NCBI GenBank assembly: GCA_021849435.1
Contig: JAJZSX010000092.1
Location: 1 to 8,488, forward strand
Length of the DNA stretch: 8,488 nucleotides
From: Actinomycetes bacterium
GTDB taxonomy: Bacteria > Actinomycetota > Acidimicrobiia > Acidimicrobiales > RAAP-2
Direction: 5' to 3'
The position numbers were made by a program, and so were the translations under genes. The notes beneath the pieces are model-generated. The model saw nothing but the letters and a program-made list of their open reading frames with translations. It did no database searches and was not told where the DNA came from. Positions 1-5,448 of the stretch are shown here, one piece after another. Numbering within the stretch: the first letter of the stretch is position 1; each line of letters begins with the position of its first letter.

Positions 1-295
1 TGAGCTCTGAAAACTGTTGATCAGCCAGATGACCGTCCGGGTAGTCCAACAACTGGAACTTCGACACCCCGAGGACCGTGGCGGCCCTCGCGAACTCCAG
101 CGACCGCACGGTGGCGAGGTCGTCATCGTTGACGTGCAATGTGGACGCTTCGCCTCGTGTGAAGCAGAGCACACTCGTGCGCGCACCCTGATTGACGAAC
201 GCCGTCAGTACCGCGCCGAGGCCGAACGACTCATCGTCGGGGTGAGCGCAGACAACCAGCACCGACGATGCGGCGGGCAACACTGACGAAATCAT
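1..295 (-). CDS. PIG-L (LmbE/MshB-like) deacetylase, N-terminal part, cut by window edge
   Basis: The reverse strand from 295 reads a clear PIG-L/LmbE N-terminus of about 98 residues before the window ends. A short beta strand (SSVLVVCAHPDDESFG) carries the family signature AHPDDE at residues 17-22. By family knowledge His18 and Asp21 would bind zinc and Asp20 would be the general base. A TRGE motif follows, and later LLDYPDGHLAD, which is also typical. The family has roughly 220-300 residues and removes acetyl groups from N-acetylglucosamine-type substrates; MshB and BshB act in low-molecular-weight thiol synthesis and others on lipids or antibiotics. The ATG at 295-293 overlaps the TGA of the upstream methyltransferase (ATGA), so the two are probably translated together. 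The substrate cannot be read from this fragment, and the remaining zinc ligand (a later His) lies outside the window. Confidence 0.9.
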   Translation of the reverse strand, partial: MISSVLPAASSVLVVCAHPDDESFGLGAVLTAFVNQGARTSVLCFTRGEASTLHVNDDDLATVRSLEFARAATVLGVSKFQLLDYPDGHLADQQFSEL

Positions 296-993
296 GACCC
301 ACTCTTTTCAATCGTGGTCACCTGGAACGCACCGAGCGCGGGCGCCAGACGGCCCAGTCGCTCGAACATCGGTCCGAGAGTCCGTAACCCGACGAACGCC
401 CCTGGCGCGTAGATGGCCGCCCTGATCGAGACGCGACCGAACGGACGCGCCAGGGTGAACAGGCTCGCCCGGGAGAGGAAATGCACTCCGGACCAAGGGG
501 CGCGCCGTAGCCGGCGCCGCCACCGCAGCCCCCAAGGACTTCGAGGATTGAGCGATCCGACGATGATGCGACCTCCGGGACGAGTCACTCGGGCCAGTTC
601 GGCGAACACCGCACTGAGATCGTCGGCGAACTCGCACAACGTCACCGCGACGACGCGGTCGAACGTTGCGTCTCGAGCGGGGATCCGGTGGGCGTCGCCG
701 AGGACGAGACGTCCACGCGTCCGCGTTGAAGCGATCTCGAGCATCGCGGGGTCGAGGTCGAGACCAACGACAGTGGCGCCCGACGTCTCCAATAGCGACG
801 TGAGTCGCCCCGTCCCGCACCCTACGTCGAGGACGGACAGGTTACTCGACAAGAGACCCAACGCCTCCAGCACGACGCCCGATTCGATGTCGAACGAGTA
901 CCGCCCCCACGGGCTATCGAACCAACGGTCATAGGTAGCGGCGTCGAGACGTTGCGCACGCACCTCAGCTCTTGGCGTTCTCACCGTGCTCAT
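292..993 (-). CDS. Class I SAM-dependent methyltransferase (Methyltransf_11 type)
   Basis: A 233-residue Rossmann-fold methyltransferase. Residues 21-37 (YDRWFDSPWGRYSFDIE) form an N-terminal motif seen in a subset of these enzymes. Motif I is VLDVGCGTGRL at 54-64, which binds S-adenosylmethionine. The acidic end of strand 2 is GLDLDP at 77-82, GDAHRIP at 99-105 is the adenine-side loop, and ARVTRPGGRIIVGS at 134-147 is the usual post-motif strand. The C-terminal third is Arg-rich and unassigned, so the methyl acceptor is unknown. Start choice: the longest frame opens with TTG at 1005, but ATG at 993 is preferred; neither has a convincing Shine-Dalgarno. The TGA overlaps the PIG-L start as ATGA, which points to a two-gene unit. 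The upstream sulfur cassette ends 157 bp away on the same strand, so co-transcription is possible but not shown. Confidence 0.9.
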   Translation of the reverse strand: MSTVRTPRAEVRAQRLDAATYDRWFDSPWGRYSFDIESGVVLEALGLLSSNLSVLDVGCGTGRLTSLLETSGATVVGLDLDPAMLEIASTRTRGRLVLGDAHRIPARDATFDRVVAVTLCEFADDLSAVFAELARVTRPGGRIIVGSLNPRSPWGLRWRRRLRRAPWSGVHFLSRASLFTLARPFGRVSIRAAIYAPGAFVGLRTLGPMFERLGRLAPALGAFQVTTIEKSGS

Positions 994-1149
994 GGCCGAG
1001 CCCAAAGTGCGAAGTGCTCAAAAATCCACTTCCCAACTCGCCTAGGTACGACGAGACTCCGGCCGTTCATCACTCGACCCTCTCTCGCACGGAAGTTGCC
1101 CGTGACTCGGCCCAACGCTCAGTCGCCCATCTCGATGAAACACGCGAAG

Positions 1150-2310
1150 TCATAGCCATCTCCTCATGACGTTGTACTCGAACGCCACTTTGGCCAGGTG
1201 GTGGCGACGTGACGGAGTTCGAAGAGTTACCTGCGGCGCAGGCTCGGCGTAGAAGTCACCCGTGCCGAAGCCAGCCTTCCCGGAACCAACCTCGACGAAG
1301 CATCCGCCGTGTCCGTCGAACGTGGCCGCCGCAGCCCGACCATGAATGGTGGCGACAATGTTGTCGGCGACGACAAGAGCCTGTGCGTGTGCGAACACCC
1401 CCGCCCGCGGCAGGGGCTTTCCAATACTCAGCGGGAGTTGGACGTTGTCCCCGATTGCGTACACTCCGGGGAACGCAGTCGCCAGCGTGTGGCGGTCAGC
1501 CTCAATCCAGCCCACTGGCGAGGCGAGCGACGATGCGCCGACCACGGCCGGCACTTTGATGGACGGCATGTACACCAGTAGATCGAACGCTTCGGACTGA
1601 GCGTCGGCGAACTCGGCGCTGCCCGGCTCGACCGAAACGATCTGATGCGACGGTCGGTAGTCGATGCCGCGAGATGCCAAGATCCCCGTCACCGCCGCCG
1701 AGACGTTGGCGCCCGCCACGCCCATAGGTCCTGGCTCGGCGGAGTGCAGTGCGACCTCCACGTTCGCGCGAACACCGTTACGACGAAGCATGTCGTCGAT
1801 CAGTAGCGCCGCCTCGTAGGGAGCGGCGGGACACCGGTAGAGCGGAGCCGCAGTGACGAGTAGGACCCGTCCGCGAGTCATGGCGTCGATCGCCGGCTCG
1901 AGTTGCTGCGCTCCCGCCAAGGTCGCAAAGGTCGTACCGACTTCCGACAGGCCCGGGACTGCGTCCGTGGCGTAGTCCGCCCCGAGTGACACCACGAGAT
2001 AGTCGGCGGTGATCCGCTCTCCATTGACGATCACCGTACGGTTGGCCGCATCAATCGCCTCGATATCGCCAATGACGACCTCGATACCGCGACGTTCCAG
2101 TGAACTCAGCGGTTTGGTGACCTGACTAACTCGGCGCTGCCCGGACATCACCCAGAGGTAGGAGGCGGCGAACGAGAACTCGGGTTCTCTGTTGACGAGA
2201 ATCACCCGGTGCTTTCGATCCAGACGTCGACGAAGCCGGTTGGCGGCGGCGACTCCACCTACGCCGCCGCCGAGTACGACCACCGTCTGGCTGGAGTCAG
2301 GACCCGCCAC
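1150..2310 (-). CDS. Sulfide:quinone oxidoreductase-like FAD flavoprotein
   Basis: A 386-residue two-dinucleotide-fold flavoprotein of the SQR/flavocytochrome c sulfide dehydrogenase group. The FAD-binding GGGVGG is at residues 14-19. YAIGDN at 284-289 is the second FAD motif. Cys160 in the typical RCPAAPYE context and Cys337 in GGCFVE are placed like the redox pair that handles sulfide in SQR. The extra SQR cysteine near 125-128 is absent (VGTTF). The C-terminus is shorter than in typical SQRs (about 430 residues), ending in an aromatic and basic segment (AKVAFEYNVMRRWL) that could lie on the membrane. The expected reaction is oxidation of sulfide or another reduced sulfur species to sulfane sulfur, with electrons passed to quinone; this is inferred. 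The start is GTG and shares one base with the TAG of the DsrE gene (TAGTG), so translation is probably coupled. Confidence 0.88.
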   Translation of the reverse strand: MAGPDSSQTVVVLGGGVGGVAAANRLRRRLDRKHRVILVNREPEFSFAASYLWVMSGQRRVSQVTKPLSSLERRGIEVVIGDIEAIDAANRTVIVNGERITADYLVVSLGADYATDAVPGLSEVGTTFATLAGAQQLEPAIDAMTRGRVLLVTAAPLYRCPAAPYEAALLIDDMLRRNGVRANVEVALHSAEPGPMGVAGANVSAAVTGILASRGIDYRPSHQIVSVEPGSAEFADAQSEAFDLLVYMPSIKVPAVVGASSLASPVGWIEADRHTLATAFPGVYAIGDNVQLPLSIGKPLPRAGVFAHAQALVVADNIVATIHGRAAAATFDGHGGCFVEVGSGKAGFGTGDFYAEPAPQVTLRTPSRRHHLAKVAFEYNVMRRWL

Positions 2311-2663
2311 TAGAAGACCAGCACCTTGTCCGCGTCCACCGTTTCTTGCGTCAACTCATCCATGGTGCTGCGACTCGCGCCGTCCAACAGATCCGCTTGG
2401 GTGAGCCCGCGCGCGTCCATGCACGTGCCACACACCAGCACCTTCGCGCCCTTGCGCGCCACGCTCGCCAACATCCGCTCCACGTTGTAGTAACCGTTCG
2501 GCGTCTGCTGGCCCGACTTGGCGGCACTGGCCGAGTCACCCAACAAGAAGACCGACAACTCGACCTGCTCGTGCTTGGCCTGAAGGTTCATTGCCAAGCG
2601 CAGCCCGTTGTAGACACGCTCCGTACCGTACGGGGGGTCATTGAGGACTATCAGGATTTTCAT
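2310..2663 (-). CDS. DsrE-family sulfur-carrier / sulfurtransferase-like protein
   Basis: A 117-residue protein with the DsrE/TusD fold pattern: an N-terminal strand MKILIVLNDPPYG, a helix around residues 16-30 (VYNGLRLAMNLQ), and strand SVFLLGDS at 37-44. The C-terminal strand KVLVCGTCMDARGL at 74-87 carries Cys78 and Cys81. Cys78 sits where DsrE proteins hold the persulfide-carrying cysteine, and the CxxC arrangement would allow a disulfide. The expected role is cytoplasmic acceptance and relay of sulfane sulfur, here most plausibly between rhodanese chemistry and the flavoprotein encoded next. Its length is normal for the family. Its ATG overlaps the TAA of the regulator (TAATG), and an AAAGG lies 9 nt upstream inside the regulator's last codons. 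The stop overlaps the GTG of the SQR-like gene. The exact partner and direction of sulfur flow are inferred from context. Confidence 0.9.
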   Translation of the reverse strand: MKILIVLNDPPYGTERVYNGLRLAMNLQAKHEQVELSVFLLGDSASAAKSGQQTPNGYYNVERMLASVARKGAKVLVCGTCMDARGLTQADLLDGASRSTMDELTQETVDADKVLVF

Positions 2664-3391
2664 TATTTCTTGCCTTTCATTTCAACGTGTTTGCTGATCG
2701 AGGAACGTTTTGAATGCGACGTCGCGCCAGTAGTGCTTACGGTATTGAATCTGGTGGCACGCCAATCCAGGGGTCCCTCGGCGAAGCGGTACGCCTGCAG
2801 CCCCGCGGCTCGAAGCTGCACGACCGCCTCAGCAGCCATCACGCAGTAGGGACCACGGCAGTACGCCACGACCGACGTGTCCGAGTCCAATTCGCCGAGT
2901 CGATGCGACAATTCGTCAAGCGGGATGCTGAGCGCACCCGGAAGATGGCCCGCCTCGAATTCCAACTGCGGACGCACGTCGATGACGACGACCTCGCCGG
3001 CCCGACTTCGAGAGAGCAGCTCTTCGAGCCCGACCGATTCAGCGCCGTCAACCTCTCCGAAGAACGCCTCCGCCAACTGACCCACTTCCGCGATGCGCGA
3101 TTCCGCGAGTCTTCGCAGCCCGAGATACCCCGCGATCACCGACTCGTCAGCCACCCGGTAGACCACGTGCGAACCTTCACGGCGCGACAGCACCATTCCG
3201 GCCTGACGCAGTATTTGAAGATGCCTTGAGGTATTGGCAACCGTCATCGAGGTCGCAGCCGCGATCGACTCGACGGAGCGATCGGCCTGGGCCAGTAGAT
3301 CGATGATCTCCACCCTCTTCGGACTGTCGAATGCCGTTCCGACACGAGCGAGCTGTTCGAAGATCGCACTCTTGAAATCTCGTCCGTTCAT
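2663..3391 (-). CDS. ArsR-family transcriptional regulator fused to a rhodanese domain
   Basis: A 242-residue two-domain protein. Residues 1-100 are an ArsR/SmtB winged helix: the recognition region is VANTSRHLQILRQAG (50-64) and the wing is VLSRREGSHVVYRV (67-80). Residues about 120-213 are a rhodanese domain with VIDVRP (136-141), GHLPGALSIP (148-157) and the active-site loop CRGPYC (Cys178, Cys183). These two are the only cysteines in the protein, so the DNA-binding domain has no thiol or metal-type Cys site and sensing must come through the rhodanese loop, probably by persulfide or disulfide formation. The tail after about residue 213 is a basic extension of some 30 residues. Start choice: TTG at 3406 is possible, but ATG at 3391 has GGAG 5 nt upstream. 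It is the first gene of the cassette, lies beside palindromic sites, and is probably an autoregulating repressor. Confidence 0.92.
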   Translation of the reverse strand: MNGRDFKSAIFEQLARVGTAFDSPKRVEIIDLLAQADRSVESIAAATSMTVANTSRHLQILRQAGMVLSRREGSHVVYRVADESVIAGYLGLRRLAESRIAEVGQLAEAFFGEVDGAESVGLEELLSRSRAGEVVVIDVRPQLEFEAGHLPGALSIPLDELSHRLGELDSDTSVVAYCRGPYCVMAAEAVVQLRAAGLQAYRFAEGPLDWRATRFNTVSTTGATSHSKRSSISKHVEMKGKK

Positions 3392-3396
3392 CTGTG

Positions 3397-3400
3397 CTCC
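3397..3400 (-). promoter_or_regulatory. Ribosome binding site (GGAG) of the ArsR-rhodanese gene
   Basis: On the minus strand GGAG is followed by CACAG and then ATG, a 5-nt spacer. This supports the ATG at 3391 over the upstream in-frame TTG at 3406, where this site would lie inside the coding sequence. Confidence 0.6.
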
Positions 3401-3410
3401 ATTCAAGTTC

Positions 3411-3429
3411 TCAATTGACTGTTATAACA
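3411..3429. promoter_or_regulatory. Candidate operator/promoter of the sulfur cassette: two adjacent palindromes
   Basis: TCAATTGA (3411-3418) and TGTTATAACA (3420-3429) are both perfect palindromes, separated by one base, 20 to 38 bp upstream of the preferred regulator start. On the minus strand the second contains TATAAC, and TAGTGT (TAnnnT) lies just before it, so a -10 box probably sits in or at the palindrome. No good -35 box is visible. ArsR-family repressors bind AT-rich palindromes over promoters, so autoregulation fits. The assignment is inferred from position and symmetry. Confidence 0.45.
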
Positions 3430-3735
3430 CTACAGCAGAAGCTGGTCCGAGCGACGTGTGCACGCCAACCCGCTGGAAAGTGCAGTCAGTCGCCCACCCA
3501 CGGCTTTTGAATTTCGCCGTTCGCAAGAGCCCGACCGATGGCTGAGATTTCGCCACGGGCAAACTCGTGGAACAGGGCTCACCAGACTGACGAGCTGACG
3601 AGAGCTACGTCCCAAAGGGCGAGTTGGCGTTGGCGAGGGAGGCCAACTGAAAGTGATACATCCAGAGGTCCGTGGAGATGACGCCACGTCATCTGGCTGA
3701 AGAGGCGGCCGGCCCGATGGGATAACGATGTCGAA
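3430..3735. other. Gap of about 300 bp between the NlpC/P60 gene and the sulfur cassette, no gene seen
   Basis: No frame here shows a recognisable protein. The minus-strand frame at 3430-3801 is Ser/Arg/Pro-rich and runs into the end of the NlpC gene in another frame. What can be seen is a perfect hairpin at 3676-3694 (AGATGACG, loop CCA, CGTCATCT) and a smaller one at 3553-3570 (CCACG/CGTGG). Neither is followed by a T tract. Confidence 0.4.
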
Positions 3736-3763
3736 GACCACCTCGACTACGCCCGAGGTCGTC
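3736..3763 (-). terminator. Possible terminator hairpin at the end of the minus-strand NlpC/P60 gene
   Basis: GACCACCTCG (3736-3745) and CGAGGTCGTC (3754-3763) form a 10-bp stem with one mismatch and an 8-nt loop that contains the stop codon of the NlpC gene. On the minus strand it is followed by TTCGACATCGTTATC, only a weak T-rich run. It could be an actinobacterial-type terminator without a strong U tract. The call is tentative because half the stem is coding. Confidence 0.3.
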
Positions 3764-4853
3764 CAATGCCCGCGAGTGGGAGCGAGCTGTCGCCCAGCCA
3801 CAACGGAGTGATTTGCACCAGCGTGCCTGTCTCCTCGGCTTGAATCATCTTGTCGTGTCCAATGTAGATACCCTCGTGTGCATCGCCGTGATAGCCGTAA
3901 AAGAGAATGTCGCCCGGCTGAATGTCGAAGAGCGGCACCCTTACGGTGTCAAAGAACTGAGAGCCCGAGTAGTGGGGCAAGAAGATTCCCGCCGCCTCGT
4001 AGGCGAGCATGATGAGGCCCGAACAGTCCACACCCGAACGCGACGCTCCGCCCCAGACGTAGGGAATCCCAATGAGACTGAGGGCCGCACGAATGGCGAT
4101 ATTGGCGCGCGAGTCGGGCGGCGGGGCCCGGAATCCCTTTTGGGGTCTGGCTGTCCGTAGCGCTCCAGCCGCCGCAGCCGCCGCAGCCGCCTGTCGTTGT
4201 TGAAAATACTCCGCGATCTTCCCCTTCACCTGCGCAAGTTCGTGCTGCAAGGATCTCTCCAAACTCTGGGCGACGAGAAAGGCCTTCTTCGCCGTGGCGG
4301 CCTCGCCCACCGCTCGGCGGCGTTCACCGGCGAGTATCGAGCGCTCTTGGGTCAACAAGATCTTGTAGTTCTTGAGGCGCGCCACCGTGGTGCCGACGTC
4401 GCCCTCGGCGAATTGGTTGTAGATGTTGGTGGCCTCCGACTTAGTGGCGCTCGAAGAGAAGAGCGGATTGTTGCTCTGCGCCGAACCGTTATTAACGTAG
4501 GCGAAGATCGCGTCGGCTCGAAGTTGAGCGTTGTCCTTCAGAACGTATTGCTCAATACCGCCCACCACATTCTTGGCGTAGATGATCTCGTTCTTGATCT
4601 TGTTCAACTTGATCTGGGCCAAGTCGTACTTCTCACCGAGCACATTGACGCGACCATAGATCGACTGGGTCTGCCTATAGAGAACGGCGGCCGTGACCCG
4701 CTCGGCGGTGATCCCGGACGCTGCGGCGGGGTGCGATGAAACCACCTCAGTGCTGGTGCACGCTGCGGCTGTGGCTAGAACGGACACGGTCCATCGGGTC
4801 CACTTCAGATTGCCTAGCGACCGTCGCGCCGGATGGTGTTCGACACTTGTCAT
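3747..4853 (-). CDS. Secreted coiled-coil NlpC/P60 peptidoglycan endopeptidase
   Basis: A 368-residue exported protein. Residues 1-20 are basic, 21-32 hydrophobic (WTVSVLATAAAC), and AAA at 43-45 is a plausible signal peptidase site. Residues 50-220 are helical and charged with heptad-like spacing, a predicted coiled coil as in RipA/CwlO-type hydrolases. An Ala-rich linker (eight Ala at 222-229) follows. The NlpC/P60 domain begins near 250: GIPYVWGG at 262-269, catalytic Cys277 in GVDCSGL, His326 in HEGIYIGH, and Gln338 (MIQAE) at the third polar position, which the family allows. The expected activity is cleavage of stem peptides (D-Glu to diamino acid bond) outside the membrane. There is no Shine-Dalgarno: TAGCCT ends 6 nt before ATG, suggesting a leaderless mRNA. 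It is divergent from a paralogue at 5449. The peptide bond specificity is inferred from the family. Confidence 0.93.
   Translation of the reverse strand: MTSVEHHPARRSLGNLKWTRWTVSVLATAAACTSTEVVSSHPAAASGITAERVTAAVLYRQTQSIYGRVNVLGEKYDLAQIKLNKIKNEIIYAKNVVGGIEQYVLKDNAQLRADAIFAYVNNGSAQSNNPLFSSSATKSEATNIYNQFAEGDVGTTVARLKNYKILLTQERSILAGERRRAVGEAATAKKAFLVAQSLERSLQHELAQVKGKIAEYFQQRQAAAAAAAAGALRTARPQKGFRAPPPDSRANIAIRAALSLIGIPYVWGGASRSGVDCSGLIMLAYEAAGIFLPHYSGSQFFDTVRVPLFDIQPGDILFYGYHGDAHEGIYIGHDKMIQAEETGTLVQITPLWLGDSSLPLAGIGRPRA
4167..4191. repeat. Short 9-bp tandem repeat coding the Ala linker
   Basis: AGCCGCCGC occurs 2.8 times in tandem. It encodes the poly-Ala run between coiled coil and catalytic domain in the minus-strand NlpC/P60 gene. 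Such repeats can change copy number by slippage, altering linker length by three residues per unit without breaking the frame. Confidence 0.8.
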
Positions 4854-4859
4854 TTCAAG

Positions 4860-4865
4860 AGGCTA
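4860..4865 (-). promoter_or_regulatory. -10 box (TAGCCT) of the minus-strand NlpC/P60 gene, leaderless type
   Basis: On the minus strand TAGCCT fits TAnnnT and is followed by CTTGAA and then the ATG. A transcript starting 7 nt after the box would begin on the A of ATG. No Shine-Dalgarno is present, and no clear -35 hexamer was found 16-18 bp upstream. Confidence 0.5.
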
Positions 4866-5130
4866 ACGACCTCGTGCGGACGGACTGGGTCGCGTTGTTG
4901 CAATTTCGTTGCACACAACGTGATCAGAGGCGTGAAATTTTGCAATGACTGCCCACCGATTCATCGAGGAGAGGCATTGACGACCCGGAGACTCAGCTCA
5001 CCGTGACACCAGAGACTCTTGAAACTTCATCGATTGTTTCCACTTCACGACACCCAGCGCATCGGACCACTTCCTGGTGCGAAACTCATCACCCCGCGAG
5101 AAGGTACCGACTTAAGGTGGTCCTCAACGC

Positions 5131-5148
5131 ATTCGTGCACGCACGAAT
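5131..5148. promoter_or_regulatory. 18-bp palindrome, candidate regulator site
   Basis: ATTCGTGC and GCACGAAT are perfect inverted arms of 8 bp around a 2-nt centre (AC). The tight symmetry fits a dimeric DNA-binding protein better than an RNA hairpin, which would have almost no loop. It lies about 300 bp from each flanking start, and the regulator is unknown. Confidence 0.35.
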
Positions 5149-5414
5149 TCCAGAGTGAACGAGGTGTGTGAGTTTTCCGAGTACAAGTGTACGAGTCGGA
5201 CATCTCGAATCACCTCCACGACGCGACCAGCGTCGTCGTCATCGTGAATGCGTGCTTTGTTCAGAAGCCATTGGATTCATCACTCACATTTTTGATGCGT
5301 CGCTTCGACCGAGAACCTTTCATCGAAGGCGGCAAGCAGAAGATATCAAGACCGTTGAGAAGCATTGATGAATCGTCGCCCGGAGAGTTTTCGCTCAAGC
5401 CTTACATTGAACCA

Positions 5415-5442
5415 TTGAGTCGTTGGTCAAGGTAACTAGGCT
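5415..5442 (+). promoter_or_regulatory. Promoter of the plus-strand NlpC/P60 gene (TTGAGT, 16 bp, TAGGCT), leaderless type
   Basis: TTGAGT (5415-5420), a 16-bp spacer and TAGGCT (5437-5442) resemble a housekeeping sigma promoter. The -10 box ends 6 nt before ATG at 5449, so the transcript would start at or next to the start codon. This matches the lack of a Shine-Dalgarno. Confidence 0.55.
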
Positions 5443-5448
5443 GAATGA

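Larger units (their letters stand above)
4854..5448. other. 595-bp divergent intergenic region between two NlpC/P60 genes
   Basis: This stretch is visibly richer in A and T than the flanking genes and holds no convincing ORF. Frames from GTG at 5168 and 5187 lack good ribosome sites and look random. Structures seen are a promoter at each edge, an 18-bp palindrome at 5131-5148 and an imperfect inverted pair at 4898-4907 and 4934-4945. The conserved purine-rich blocks of the c-di-AMP (ydaO) riboswitch, often found before such genes in actinobacteria, were looked for and not seen. Confidence 0.5.

Noticed and set aside
3430..3801. Minus-strand frame of 123 residues
   Set aside because: Ser/Pro/Arg-rich random-looking sequence that overlaps the NlpC/P60 3' end in another frame and has no motif.
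4197..4739. Plus-strand frame of 180 residues
   Set aside because: Antisense to the coiled-coil region of the NlpC/P60 gene; the Leu/Val/Arg-rich composition is what the complement would give.
4740..4770. Possible lipoprotein cleavage at Cys32 of the minus-strand NlpC/P60 protein
   Set aside because: The residues before the cysteine are AAA with no Leu at the -3 position, so the lipobox is poor; a normal signal peptidase site fits better.
5168..5435. Two overlapping plus-strand frames in the divergent spacer
   Set aside because: GTG starts without supported ribosome sites, no motif, and they lie directly against the promoter of the plus-strand NlpC/P60 gene.
5150..5448. c-di-AMP (ydaO) riboswitch before the plus-strand NlpC/P60 gene
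   Set aside because: The conserved purine-rich blocks are not visible, and the promoter position implies a leaderless transcript.
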